Of a DNA stretch of 64,000 nucleotides, positions 33,185 to 45,189 are shown piece after piece. A program made the translations under genes and the position numbers. The DNA comes from Capra hircus. Lineage: Eukaryota; Chordata; Mammalia; Artiodactyla; Bovidae. Under the pieces are notes generated by a model. It searched no databases. It saw nothing but the letters and a program-made list of their open reading frames with translations, and was not told the origin of the DNA. Every line of letters begins with the position of its first letter. The first letter of the stretch is position 1. The stretch covers positions 30,127,022 to 30,191,021 of the forward strand of contig NC_030824.1 in the NCBI RefSeq assembly GCF_001704415.2, given 5' to 3'.

Positions 33185-34735
33185 CAGTTCAGTTCAGTTC
33201 AGTCGCTCAGTCGTGTCTGACAATTTACGACCCCATGAATTGCAGCACACCAGACCTCCCTGTCCATCACCAACTCCCGGAGTTCACTCAGACTCATGTC
33301 CATCCTCTTTCATCCCCGTCTCCTCCTGCCCCCAATCCCTCCCAGCATCAGAGTCTTTTCCAGTGAGCCAACTCTTTGCATGAGGTGGCCAAAGTACTGG
33401 AGTTTCAGCTTTAGCATCATTCCTTCCAAAGAAATCCCAGGGTTGATCTCCTTCAGAATGGACTGGTTGGATCTCCTTGCAGTCCAAGGGACTCTCAAGA
33501 GTCTTCTCCAACACCACAGTTCAAAAGCATCAATTCTTCGGCACTCAGCCTTCTTCACAGTCCAACTCCCACATCCATACATGACCACAGGGAAAACCAT
33601 AGCCTTGTCTGGATGGACCTTAGTCAGCAAAGTAATGTCTCTGCTTTTGAATATGCTATCTAGGTTGGTCATAACTTTTCTTCAAAGGAGTAAGCGTCTT
33701 TTAATTTCATGGCTGCAATCACCATCTGCACTGATTTTGGAGCCCCCTAAAATAAAATCTGACGCTGTTTCCACTGTTTCCCCATCTATTTCCCATGAAG
33801 TGATGGGACCAGATGCCATGATCTTAGATTTCTGAATGCTGAGCTTTAAGCCAACTTTTTCACTCTCCACTTTCACTTTCATTAAGAGGCTTTTTAGTTC
33901 CTCTTCACTTTCTGCCATAAGGGTGGTGTCATCTGCATATCTGAGATTACTGATATTTCTCCTGGCAATCTTGATTCCAGCTTGTGCTTCCTCCAGCTCA
34001 GCATTTCTCATGATGTACTCTGCATAGAAGTTAAATAAGCAGGGTGACAATATACAGCCTTGATGTACTCCTTTTCCTATTTGGAACCAGTCTGTTGTTC
34101 CATGTCCAGTTCTAACTGTTGCTTCCTGACCTGCATACAGATTTCTCAAGAGGCAGGTCAGGTGGTCTGGTATTCCCATCTCTTTCAGAATTTTCCACAG
34201 TTTCTTGTGATCCACACAGTCAAAGGCTTTGGCATAGTCAATAAAGCAGAAATAGATGTTTTTCTGGAACTCTCTTGCTTTTTCCATGTTCCAGCAGATG
34301 TTGGCAATTTGATCTCTGGTTCCTCTGCCTTTTCTAAAACCAGCTTGAACATCAGGGAGTTCACAGTTCACGTATTGCTGAAGCCTGGCTTGGAGAATTT
34401 TGAGCATTACTTTACTAGCGTGTGAGATGAGTACAGTTGTGTGGTAGTTTGAGCATTCTTTGGCATTGCCTTTCTTTGGGATTCCTAGAGAAAGAAATGG
34501 CAACCCACTCCAGTACTCTTGCCTGGAGAATCCCATGGAAAGGAGCCTGGTCAGCTACAGTCCATGGGGTCACAAAGAGTAGGACACAACTGAGTGACTT
34601 CACTTTCGCTTTCACTTTCACTTTCTTTGGGATTGGAATGAAAACTGACCTTTTCCAGTCCTGTGGCCACTGCTGAATTTTCCAAATTTGCTGGCATATT
34701 GAGTGCAGCACTTTCACAGCATCATCTTTCAGGAT
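33185..34735 (-). mobile_element. BovB with RT and C-terminal region; holds a SINE
   Basis: This is among the longest BovB segments here. A minus-strand frame (33682-34536) covers RT motif A (FIDYAKAFDCVD), motif B (GVHQGCILSP) and YADD, then SEEELKSLL and SHEIKR. A frameshift near 33680 leads into a second frame (33310-33672) with the VMYGC, SWTVKKAE and LKLKLQYFGHL blocks. A deletion of roughly 28 bp lies near 33302-33307. The first ~18 residues of the long frame come from a SINE inserted at 34484-34620. It is 5'-truncated at 34735. Not active. Confidence 0.95.
34484..34620 (+). mobile_element. Bov SINE, 3' half, inside BovB
   Basis: 'aaatggcaacccactccag' to 'gagtgacttcactttcg' plus the (ctttca)n end of Bov-A2/Bov-tA. 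It is flanked by perfect 14-bp copies of ctttctttgggatt at 34470-34483 and 34621-34634. This is the innermost and latest insertion of the nest. Confidence 0.95.
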
Positions 34736-34791
34736 TTACTATACTTCAAAAAATAAAATTCAGAAAGAAAGAACACTGGTATGCTGAATTT

Positions 34792-34939
34792 TCCAGTATA
34801 ATGTTCTTAATTTAAGAGCTGATTAATATCATTAATTCCATCTGAAACCATGCCTCTTGCCAAGTAATATTTCACGTAACACAACATATTCACAGGTTCT
34901 GGGGACTGAGAACTGGACAACCTTGGGATGCTTACTGCA
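34792..34939 (-). mobile_element. MLT1-type LTR, second half
   Basis: 'aagagctgattaatatcatt', 'aattccatctgaaaccatgc', 'acacaacatattcacaggtt' and 'ctggggactgagaactgg' continue the LTR begun at 31317-31608. The short stretch 34736-34791 before it is unassigned. Confidence 0.7.
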
Positions 34940-35060
34940 ATAATACTACCTATCTCCTGGGTTTGTTGTGAAGATGAAGTGAGTTGTAAATGAAAACATC
35001 TAGAACAAAACCAGCACATAACAAATACTCAGTAATCATCAACTCTATCATTATTACCAT
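34940..35060 (+). mobile_element. MIR SINE, 3' portion
   Basis: 'ataatactacctatctcctg', 'ggtttgttgtgaagatgaag' and 'caaaaccagcacataacaaa' plus 'tactcagtaatca' are the 3' half of MIR and continue 31190-31316. Confidence 0.75.
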
Positions 35061-35610
35061 TGTCACTATCCAGCTCCTGATGTTGAGGCTGGGCATGGAG
35101 TAAGCAGAGAGTATGGGAAGAGGTGGGGATGCACAGATCCACACAATCCCTTCATGCACTCAGCAGAACTGAATATGAAAATGTCAATATAGTAACTTTC
35201 ATCCCAAGGCAAGAGTAGCTATTTAGCCTGCATTCCTCTTGCCTTCTGTCCTCATGTCAGACCTATACACAAGCAGATCCCAGTACAATTTAGCCCACTG
35301 AGCGTATGAGGGAGAGAAAATTTTAAATCCTATCTAATTTCCAGATCTTCAGGCCAAGGTGAGTAAATTGACTGCATATCATGACAAATGAACTGATTCT
35401 CAGAATTCCATAAAACTCAATGTAAATGCTTTTAATGGATCCAAAGACACAAACCCACTCTCAGGCACTGTGAAGTCCTTTGTTATACCCAGAAGATTAC
35501 ATCATTCTCAAGCTTTTGGAGACTTGCAAACTGAAACAAGAGGAAGCTAGTTGTATTTCTCAGATTTCTGAGAGGGTAGTTAAAATAAAATCCTGATTCT
35601 CCGTATGCAC
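35061..35610. other. No recognised feature
   Basis: Unassigned. Antisense frame 34950-35159 has no known motif. Confidence 0.45.
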
Positions 35611-35826
35611 ATGTGCTCAGTCACTTCAGTCATGTCCAATCTTTGTGACCTATGGACTGTAGACCATCAGGCTCCTCTGTCCATGGGATTCTCCAAGCAA
35701 AAACACTGGAGTGGGTTGCCATAGCCTTCTCCAGGGAATCTTCCCAACTCAGGAATCGAACACATATCTCCTGTGTTCCCTGCATTGCAGGCATGTTCTT
35801 TACCCACTGAGCCACCTGGGAAGCCC
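35611..35826 (-). mobile_element. Bov-tA SINE
   Basis: 'atgtgctcagtcacttcagt' to 'gagccacctgggaagccc'. Near complete, moderately diverged, with a few small deletions. Confidence 0.92.
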
Positions 35827-36340
35827 TGTTTTCTGTATAAGGATATGCAAACTAGCTAATCAAAAGAGACCCAAAAGATTCAGACTTAGTTTCTTCATTT
35901 CTATATTATTGCTGTTTCATGAAATAAATTTTTCAGATGGAAAAATGTATTTCTCTAGTATTTATTTATCACCCTATCATGTTAGGTAGATGCATTTTTT
36001 ATTTATTAATTATATAAAGCCACATCAAAGTAATTGAGTACATTAAGGTTAATTTGGCTCAGTAAAATTGATTATTCAAAATGTATTTGGCATAAGGAAG
36101 TAACTTCTGAAAGAAATGCAAGTTCACACCAGACTAGCAAATTTTGAGCAAGCATGTTATACAACTAAAACATTACTCAAAAGAAAATCTATTACTACAT
36201 ATAGATAATTATCTATTATCACATTAATACTTAAAAGATTAAAATAAGTAAAATAAATCAAGAAAGCATTTCTCCTGAGAGGATATAAAAACTAAACTTG
36301 TAGCCAGTAAGTGGAACTAATAAATATAAAAGCAAACTTT
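35827..36340. other. No recognised feature
   Basis: AT-rich and unassigned; possibly decayed L1 like the sequence to its right. Confidence 0.4.
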
Positions 36341-37576
36341 AATGGATTAAAACTTATTAGATTAGTAGAATAAAAATACATTAAGAATAATTTTCCTTAA
36401 ATCACAAAAAATATTTAAACCACTAATCATTGAAACAATTTAAAAAGTAAAATATGAATACAAAAGATTGAAATGCTTTAGTGACAATAACCATGGACAG
36501 AGAAAACACTAGTAGAAAAATGAGAGAATATTTTGCTCACTACTCTGCTCAATCACAATGAGAACTTGTAGAAGATAAATTATCTGAGTATATAAATTAA
36601 AATTAAAGCCTGAAACAGTATAAAATATTGCCAGAACAATTACTCTAGAATATGTTGCTATAAAGCTATTCTTTCCAAAATTCAAACGTTCAAACAATTT
36701 CACAGGAATTTCTACCAAACTTGTAAGGAAAAATTCACTACAATGCAATCATATTCTTCAAAATATATTAGTAAAAGAGGGCAAAGAATGTAAAAAACCC
36801 AAAACTCTTTAGGAAATAAGAATAATATAGACTTGGAACCCAGAACAACAGCAGAAAAGAAAAGCTGAGTAGAACTTACTCTCAATGAATATTATAACTG
36901 TACAAATAAAAGCAAATTCCAAAAAGCAAATTAATATACTAATACAGCTTATGAATTGTTATTTATTCTAAGAATTAGGGGTTCTTAAATGCTAGTATAT
37001 CTATTTATATAAATTTGAAGATGGAGGAAACAATAAATGAAAATCATATAAATGACCTTTATATACACCAAAAGGGCATTAACAAACACCCAAAGTATTT
37101 GTTAGTATTCTTAATCTAAGACATTTAAGTTACTTGTAAAAATCATACTTAATTGAGAAACATTAGCAGCATTTAATTGAAATAAAAATAAAACAAATAT
37201 ATATCTTATCATCATTTTAAATAACATTGTTTTGAAAGTATTAGTTAGATCAGAGAAGAAAATAAATACAGAAATTGAAAGTTTTATTATCATTATATTT
37301 AGGCTATATTATTGTTTTCCAGGGGAAAAAAATAAAAGAAACAGCTGAAAAAATTATAAGCAGTAAAAGCATTTACCAAATTTCGGTGAAAATTTAAATA
37401 TATAGAAATCAATCATCTTCACATCACCAAATAACTGCCATTTGAAAAAGATAATTCATTTGAAATGAAACAAAAGGAGCAAAATATCTAGGAATAAACT
37501 TAAGAAGCCTACAAGATGGACATAAGAAAAATTTTAAATGCTATTCAAGAATTCAAATTTAGAAAAGTATTCTAAA
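36341..37576 (+). mobile_element. Old L1 (L1M-type) ORF2 middle, first part
   Basis: 'tttcacaggaatttctacc', 'aggagcaaaatatctagg', 'aataaacttaagaagcctac' follow old L1 ORF2 from about the RT domain onward, on the plus strand, with all frames broken. BovB interrupts at 37577; the element resumes at 38728. Confidence 0.55.
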
Positions 37577-38727
37577 TTCAAATTTAGAAAAGACAGAGGA
37601 ATCAAATTGCCAGCATCCATTGGATCACAGAAAAAGCAAAAGAGTTCCAGAAAAACATCTACTTCTGCTTTATTGACTATCACGATAAACTAGAAAATTC
37701 TTAAAAATATGGGAATACCAGACCACCTTACCTGCCTCATGAGGAAGCTGTATGCAGGTCAAGAAGCAACAGTTAGAACCGGACATGAAACAACGGACTA
37801 GTTCCAGATTGGGAAAGGAGTGCATCAAGGCTGTATATTGTCACCCTGCTTATTTAACTGATATGCAGAATATATCATGTAAAACGCTGGGCTGGATAAA
37901 GCACAAGCTGGAATCAAGATTGCCAGGAGGAATACCAATAAACTCAGATATACAGATGACACCACTCTTATGGCAGAAACTGAAGAGGAACTAAAGAGCT
38001 TCTTGTTGAAAGTGAAAGAAGAGAGTGAAAAAGCTGGCTTAAAACTCAGTATTCAAAAAACTAAGATCATGGCATCTGGTCCCATGACTTCATGGCATAA
38101 AGACGGAGAAACAATGGAAACAGTGACAGATTTTATTTTGGGGGGGCTCCAAAATCACTGCAGATGGTGACTGCAGCCATGAAATTAAAGGATACTTGCT
38201 CCTTGGAAGAAAAGCTATGACCAACCAAGATAGCATATTAAAAGCAGAGATATTACTTTGCCAACAAAAGTCCGTCTAGTCAAAGCTATGGTTTTTCCAT
38301 TAGTCATGTATGGAATCGAGAATTAGGCTATAAAGAAGACTGAGCACCAAAGAATTGATGCTTTTGAACTGCGGTGTTGGAGAAGACTCTTGAGAGTCCT
38401 TTGGACTGCAAGGACATCCACCCAGTCCATCCTGAAGGAAATCAGTCCCAAATATTCATTGGAAAGACTGATGTTGAAAGCTAAAGCTCCAATAATTTGG
38501 CCACCTGATGCAAATAACTGACTCATTGGAAAAGACCCTGATGCTGGGAAAGATTGAAGGCGGGAGGAGAAGGGGACGACAGAGGATGAGATGGTTGAAT
38601 GACAACACCAACTCAATGGACATGAGTTTGAGCAAACTCTGGAAGTTCGTGATGGCCAGTGAAACCTGGTGTGCAGCAGTTCATGAGGTCACAAAGGGTC
38701 TGACAGAACTGAGTGACTGAACTGAAA
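37577..38727 (+). mobile_element. BovB with RT palm, older copy
   Basis: Begins near 'tttagaaaagacagagg' and ends at the tail. It includes RT motif A remnants and a catalytic motif that reads YTDD (37949-37960) instead of YADD. The frame 37970-38170 carries ETEEELKSFLLKVKEESEK. Many stops and small deletions mark it as older than 48965-49738. The 18-bp word ending 'aaatttagaaaag' is repeated just before the start (37551-37593), so the left junction is unclear. Confidence 0.93.
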
Positions 38728-39340
38728 GAATTCTAAAAGAAATGTGAACAATTGTAAAGTAAAAGTTATTGTTAAAGATAAAGACTTCACATAATAAGAT
38801 GTTAATTCTCTTCATATAACTTGTAAATTTTTCAAGATTACAGTAAAAAACACAATAGTCATTTCTTTGGGAACTAACACAGCTCTAACTTTCATAATGA
38901 AAATTAATAAGAATATAACACCAAAGGCATGATCCATGAAGATATATATAATAAACTGGTCTTCATTAAAATTAAAAACTTCTACTCTGCAAAAGACAAT
39001 GTCAAGAGAGTGAGAAGACAGGCCACAAACTGTAAGAAAACATTTTCAGGAGATATTTGATAAAGAACTGGTACACATAATATACAAAGAACTCTTGAAA
39101 CTCAAGGATACAAACAGCCTACTTAACAATTGGGCTAAAATCCTTAACAGATATCTCACCAAGGAACACATACTAATAGCAGATAAGAATACAAGGTGCT
39201 CATATATCATCAAGGAAATGCAAATTAAAACAATGAGGTACCTACCACTGCATACCTATTAGAAAGGCCAAAATCGAGAGCATTGACAACACCAAATGTG
39301 GTTAGAGTGTGAAGCAACAGCGATTTTGATCCATTGGTGA
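38728..39340 (+). mobile_element. Old L1 (L1M-type) ORF2 C-terminal part
   Basis: 'aaactggtcttcattaaaat', 'ttctactctgcaaaagacaa', 'caccaaggaacacatac', 'aaatgcaaattaaaacaatg' and 'attagaaaggccaaaatc' are the classic old L1 ORF2 3' sequence. It continues 36341-37576 after the BovB. Confidence 0.78.
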
Positions 39341-39589
39341 TAAGAATGCTTCTTTGTTTCATTGGGACAAAGGCTTTAGGGAGAGAAAATGACACCTGTC
39401 AGCCTTGAGGCTTAAGTTAAGATCCACTGAGGAATTCTTGGCTAAGGAAGGAACCAGCAAACTTGAAGATGGGTCAGTTTTGGTGTTTTGAAATCACCAA
39501 AACATAAGCACAAAGAGAAAGTGAGTATTAAAAACGGAGCATCAAAGAGCTGTGAGGCAATGTCAAATCATCTACATACTTATAACTGG
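39341..39589. other. No recognised feature
   Basis: Spacer between two old L1 segments. Unassigned. Confidence 0.4.
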
Positions 39590-42400
39590 AGACTCAGAAA
39601 GAGAATAGACAGAGTACAAGGCAGAACAAATATTTGAAAATATAATGGCTGTAATTTCCAAAAGTAATAAAAGATACCAAAATTGAGAGTCGAGAGGTTA
39701 GGAGAACCCAAAGCAGGGTACAAACATATATACCACATACAGAGATATCACACTCAAACTGCTGAAAAAGATAAGGAAATGTTGAGGGTAGCAGAGGAAG
39801 GAAAGACCCACCATGCACAGAGGAACAGTGATGAAAATTACTACTTCCTCCCATCAGAAACCATGTAAGTGAGAAGATAATCAGTGGTACTGTTAAAATT
39901 CTGAAGGAAAAAAAAAAAAAGAAAAATTTTCTGTCCCAGGTGTCTATACCTGTAAGAAATATTTCTCAGAAATGAAGTTTAAAGGCTTTTTCAGACACTA
40001 AAGTGAAAGTGAAAGTTGCTCATTCATGTCTGACTCTTTGCAACCTCATGGACTATGCAGTCCATGGAATTCTCCAGGCCAAAATACTAGAGTGGGTAGC
40101 CTTTCCCTTTGCCATGGGATCTTCTCAACCCAGGGACTGAACCCAGGTCTCTTGCTTGGCAGGTGGATTCTTTAGCAGCTGAGCCACCAGGGAAGCTCAA
40201 GAATACTGGAGTAGGTAACCTATCCCTTTTCCAGCAGATCTTCCTGACCCAGGAATCAAACCAGGGTCTCCTGCATTGCAGGGGGATTCTTTACCAAATG
40301 AGCTATCAGGGAAGCCCTTCAGAGACTAAATGTGATAGGAAAAGACTGCCTGAGTGGTCACTGAAGAACAGCTAGCTGCCCTAACCTTAAATGTTTTCAT
40401 CAGGGCAGAAAAATGGCCCAGCTCAGTGGCCTAAGCTTCCACCTTTAGAAACTAGGAAAAGAAGAGCAAACTAAATCCACAGTAAGCAAAAGGGAGAGAA
40501 TAATAAACGCAGAGAAAAGATCAATTATATTGAAAAAGGAAAAAGAAATTGGAAACAAATCAGTGACACCAAAAGCTGATTAAAAAGTGATCGATACAAT
40601 TGATAAAACTCTGGCCAAACTGATGAAGAAAAAAAGATGTGAAAAAACAATATCCAGATTCTACTAAAATAAAGTGAAAAGGAAAGTACAATCATGTAAC
40701 TGGATTGTACTACAAGCAACATAGACATGAAATAAAATGTGTGTAGTAGGAATACAAGCTGTCAAATTATGCAATGGGAAAAAGAGAGAACCTTAAGAAC
40801 TGATAGTGCTAGATGGATGAATATGGTTATATATGGAACCAAGAAGTATGAGAATAATAGTGATTATTTAAGAAACAATGTCAAGGAAATGGGAAATTTA
40901 TTAAGAAAAATTAATTTGGACTGTTATTCTCACACTTTGCACAAGTGAAATTTTGATATCTTAAGTGTATGAAAATGTGTAACACTGTAAAAGTTAAGTG
41001 TAAAAATGTATTAGAAAGCATCTATCAAAAGGTGAAACATTGATGGATGGGAATACCTCAAAATTAAGTATTTTTGCTTTACAGAGAAAGTTTGAGAGAA
41101 CATTATGGGTGCGGGCAATTGCAAGAAAGATTTAAAAAAGACAATGTTATCTAGAATATGAGAGTCTTTTACAAGTTTGGGAAACATAAATTGCATCCCA
41201 AGTTTTAACAAAAAGGTGACATATGTGACTAGGAAGTGAAACTTCTCAGATTAAAAAGCAGATGCAGGTGTTTCAGTCTCCCTAATCATCAGAGAAATGC
41301 AAAGTTAAATCATTATTTATCACTTTACATCCATCACATTAAAATAACTACAAAGCGATATGATACCAAATGCTGAGAAGGATGTGAGACAATAAGAACC
41401 TCCTGTGTTTTAGGTAGAACTATAATCGGGCAAAACTAATGTGAAGAAAATCTGAGAACGTAGTAACTGTAAGGATGGTCCAACAATGCTACAGCTGGAT
41501 GTACAAGAACTCACATATAGATGTACAGGAGTGTGTATGCATATGTTTATTACAGAATTACTTGTGATCACAAAATCTGGATACATCCTATGTGTCAATT
41601 TCTGGGAAGTAAATTAGGAAAAAGTCACAGACGTGAAAAAAGATCATTAGGGAAAAATCATAGATTTGAAAAAAGGTCATGCAGCAGTTCAGAAAGCAGT
41701 GCCAATGAACCACATTATAGAACAATAACAATACCACTAATGTCATTTCTAAATGCACACAGTTTACAAAAATACATATCCAAGGAAAAACACCACTCAC
41801 ACTAGTAATGCCTATGGTGGAGGAGAGTGAGGAAATGCATTTGATGATCAAAAACAAAGGAAAAGAAAAGAATAATAAGGGAGACGCATACAGACCAGTA
41901 ACATATTCTAGTGCACCAAATAATGTAACCTCTGTATTTAAGCTCCATCCACATATCTATACACACACAACACCCACATACTTACACAGACATATGTACA
42001 CAAAAAAAGTGAAACACAAAGCCAGAACATTTGACAACATTTTGGTATGAGAACTGGTTAAAAATATTATGGCACATTCATGCCATGGCATGTTATGAAG
42101 CTGTTAAAATTAATGAAGTGCTGATAGGAATCAATCTCAAATGTTTACTGTTGAGGTAGCATAGCAAAGTTTCAAACTATGTGAAGAGCGTGGTACTACT
42201 TGTTTTATCTAAAAGAATATATAAGTCAGTGCTTGAATATACACAGACTGACTCTGGAAGGAGAGAGGAGAAAATGGTAATGGTGATTGTTTCCAAGGAA
42301 GATACATAGCCAATTGACAATATTGTGATGGGAAGTTTACATATTATGGCATATCATTTACTTTGAATTCTGTAGTCCATCTGCACTTCTAATTCAAACA
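39590..42400 (+). mobile_element. Second old L1 (L1M-type), plus strand
   Basis: The order is 5' region ('cacagaggaacagtgatgaa', 'ctcccatcagaaaccatg', 'ctttttcagacac'), ORF2 start ('aactaggaaaagaagagcaaa', 'ccaaaagctgatt'), then ORF2 3' and UTR ('aaatctggatacatcc', 'tggcatgttatgaagc', 'tgtttccaaggaag'). It is a separate element from 36341-39340 because it restarts at the 5' side. A Bov-A2 is inserted at 40003-40317. The middle (40650-41240) is much decayed. Confidence 0.58.
40003..40317 (-). mobile_element. Bov-A2 SINE (dimer)
   Basis: Full dimer: (gaaagt)n, unit 1 to 'gagccaccagggaagctc', unit 2 to 'gagctatcagggaagccc'. It is flanked by ttcagacactaaa (39990-40002) and ttcagagactaaa (40318-40330), a 13-bp target-site duplication with one mismatch. 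Confidence 0.95.
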
Positions 42401-42870
42401 AATAAATAAAAGACACTGTTAACGAAAACTTACACCAATAAAATAACTGTCTGCTTTGAAATCAGCAATAAGCTTATCATAGGCTAAATTATTGCTAAAA
42501 GTAAAAGCTAAATATTTTTGAAATATATTTTTATTATATTTTGATTATATATATTATTATATATTATATATTATATATTATATATTATATATTTTTATTA
42601 TGTATATATTATATATTTTTGATTAAGGTGACAGACGAGAAAAACAGAAACAGGATTTCTATGAAGTCAGAAAATTTCAAAATGTCAATGGTTAATCTAA
42701 AATTTGTTTTGTATTCAGACACAACTATCTTTATTCATATCTGCAACTCTGTGTTTTTATAATACTTGCTGTATCACAATCTTTGGAAGTAAAGCTATGC
42801 TTCTGATGAGTTAGAAACATATTATATTTAGAAGTCAGAACAACTAGTAGGTTGGTAACAATCCTTTTTT
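42401..42870. other. AT-rich, no recognised gene
   Basis: Apart from the TA-rich array at 42535-42625, I recognise nothing here. Confidence 0.45.
42535..42625. repeat. (TATTATA)n-like low-complexity array
   Basis: Almost pure A/T, dominated by repeats of the atattat word, with one G near 42602. Confidence 0.9.
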
Positions 42871-43070
42871 TGGCTTCCCAGGTGGCCTAGTGATAAGAAT
42901 CCACCTGTCAAGCAAGAGATGTGGGTTTGATCCCTGGGTTGGGAGAATCCCCTGGAGAAGGAAATGGCAACCCACTCCAGTATTGTTGCCTGGGAAATCC
43001 CGTGGACAGAGGAGCCTGGCGGGCTACAGTCCATGGGGTCGCAAAGAGTTGGACACAACTTAGCAACTAA
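42871..43070 (+). mobile_element. Bov-tA SINE
   Basis: 'tggcttcccaggtggcctag' through 'gggtttgatccctgggttgg' (tRNA-like head with B-box-like text) to 'ttggacacaacttagcaact'. Near full length and well preserved in the body. Confidence 0.94.
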
Positions 43071-44046
43071 ACAACAGCAATCTCTTTTAGGGCACACAGC
43101 AGCATCTTCACTTTTCAATGGTGAAGGATCCCTAGATGCTAAAAGGTTCAAAGGATTCCCCATGGCAACCCTAAACACATCGATCTGCAGATGTACTGGG
43201 GAGCTGTCCTGTGAAAGGACCTTCCTGGTTTGAGAACCAGTTTCAAATCTTGTCTCTCTCTGGAGTACTTTTGTTCAGAGCTTCACTTTAATCTCAAAAG
43301 CCATTCACTTAAATCCTTCTTGCTATGTTACTCATCACTCTCTGATACAATTTCAGACTTCTATCAACTTGCACTCAGCTTGTACTCTGAATTGTTCTAC
43401 TGAGAGCAATTTCTTTCCTAAATCTCTCTATTCACCTCACTTAACTGATAGAGGCCATTCTACAAAAACTTTATAAGAACATTTTGTATTTCTAGAACAG
43501 ACTCTCTAATTAGGGAAGGTATGGAAGTCTGCCTTTACTCAGGACCTGGACACTGACTTATCTTGAACACATCATGATCTTGTTGAAACAATGATATGTG
43601 CTCTTAAGAAAGAGTACAGAAAGAATAAGAAAGAAAAATGCAAAACAATGCTAATGCAGATTTATCTTTCCCCAGAGCTGGCTCCTAGAGAATTAAAAGT
43701 ATTAGAAAGAGTAACTAAATATTCAGCTAAAAAATGAACATTGTCTTTAACCTTAAAATGTTAGTAAGACATTCAAATATTCCTTTGCTTAATAATTGAC
43801 AAAGCAGTTGCTAACAGGACAACAACTAGAAACGTGATTTGATTTACGGAACATTTTACATCAGTAACATTTTCAAAAGGAAATACTCCCTTATGTTTAG
43901 ATAGATAAGTTGAAAACATAATGTTATTACAACCTTCACATGTAAGGAAAACAATAAAAATTAAAACACAGCTAGAGAAACAGGAGTGAATCAGTATTAA
44001 TTTTTCTTCCACATGGAAGAGAGGTAAGACAATCTGTTTTGCTCTT
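43071..44046. other. No recognised feature
   Basis: About 1 kb without a repeat or coding signal I can name. The minus-strand 79-codon frame at 43773-44012 has no known motif. Confidence 0.45.
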
Positions 44047-44059
44047 TGTTTGGATTTTT

Positions 44060-44268
44060 TTCCTTGTTGTTTATCTGTTTTATTTCATTTTATTTGGGAT
44101 ATAGTTATTTCACAGTATTGTGCCAATTTCTGGGGTACAACAAAGTGAATCAACTATATGTATACATATATCCCCTCCTTCTTGTACCTCCCTCCTACCC
44201 ACAAACCTGTCCCACCCATTTAGGTCATCACAGACCACCCAGCTGAGCTCCCTGCACTATACCACATA
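44060..44268 (-). mobile_element. Artiodactyl L1 3' UTR part of an inverted copy
   Basis: 'caacaaagtgaatcaactat', 'atatcccctccttcttgtac', 'taggtcatcacagaccaccc' and 'agctgagctccctgcactat' are the reverse complement of the L1 3' UTR. It joins a plus-oriented ORF2 piece at 44269. Confidence 0.82.
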
Positions 44269-44695
44269 AATGACACTAAAGACAGCCCACAGAAAAGTGG
44301 GAAAATGTTTGCAAACAAAACAACTCATAAGGTATTAATCTCCAAAATATGTAAACAGCTCATACAACTCAATATCAAAAAACAAAAAAACAAAAAACAA
44401 AGCAAACAACCCAATCAAAAAAATGGGCAGAAGACCTAAACAGACATTTCTTTAAAGAAGACATACAGATGACTAAGGAGTATGAAAAGACGCTCAACAT
44501 CACTAATTGTTAGAGAAATGCAGATCAAAGCATTGAGGTATCACCTCACACAGGTCTGAATGGCCACCATCAAAAAATCTATTTATAATAAATGCTGAAG
44601 AGTGTGTGGGGAAAGGGAACCCTTCTCCACTGTTTGCGGGAGTGTAGATTGATGCAGCTACTATGGAGAGCAGTATGGAGTCTCCTTTTAAAAAA
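44269..44695 (+). mobile_element. Inverted 5' segment of the same L1 (ORF2)
   Basis: 'atgggcagaagacctaaac', 'gacatttctttaaagaag', 'cagatcaaagcattgagg', 'gggaacccttctccactg' are plus-strand ORF2 C-terminal sequence, upstream of the 3' UTR in element order but in opposite orientation. Candidate target-site repeats tgtttggattttt (44047-44059) and tgtttgattttt (44703-44714) flank the pair. Confidence 0.8.
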
Positions 44696-44728
44696 AATCA
44701 TATGTTTGATTTTTAACTGTGATTTGTT

Positions 44729-44941
44729 TCAGGCATCAGGAAGCTTTTCCTGTACAGGGACAGTTAGTAAATATTTAAGACTGTGTAACCAAAATGGTAT
44801 CTGTGATAGGAACATGGTTCTGCCATTGGCGTGCCATAGACAACAGGTTAATGATGGGATATGGCTGTGTTCAAATAAAGCTTTATTTACAAGAGAGGAG
44901 CCAGGCTGGATTGGTTTGCAGTGAATGGTAGTTTGCCTACC
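44729..44941 (+). mobile_element. Non-autonomous hAT-type (MER class) fragment
   Basis: 'caggaagcttttcctgtaca', 'ttagtaaatatttaagact', 'gccatagacaacaggtt', 'ctttatttacaagagagg' and 'gtttgcagtgaatggtagt' follow a common mammalian MER-class hAT element whose ends are 'cagggg.cagcaaac'. The exact family name is not certain. Confidence 0.6.
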
Positions 44942-45189
44942 AATGATCCATGCGATAGAAGCAAATATAATTCAGAGTTTCAAATCTCATCAGCATGTGT
45001 CTTTTGTGACTTCATAAATTCACCTATCTAATATCTAACTTGACATCATGTTATTACTATGCATTCACCTTCCTTTCCCCTTGGACTCACGTTAATGATA
45101 AATGGCAGAATTGGTGGATTCTTTAATTTTTTTATTTCACAATTCATTTTCTGGTCCAAGGTAAAGCTGTCACAAAGAAAACCATACTG
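44942..45189. other. No recognised feature
   Basis: Unassigned. Confidence 0.45.

Noticed and set aside
33682..34536. 284-codon minus-strand frame as a host gene
   Set aside because: It is BovB reverse transcriptase (motif A, motif B, YADD) with its first ~18 residues contributed by an inserted SINE, and it is frameshifted at the 3' side.
31190..35060. A new composite transposon (BovB-mariner-BovB unit)
   Set aside because: The parts have different orientations and ages and are better explained by sequential insertion into an MLT1 LTR in a MIR.
42871..43070. tRNA gene at the SINE head
   Set aside because: The tRNA-Glu-like head belongs to a Bov-tA SINE; the cloverleaf is not intact and the body and tail are SINE. 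The same holds for the other Bov-tA copies.
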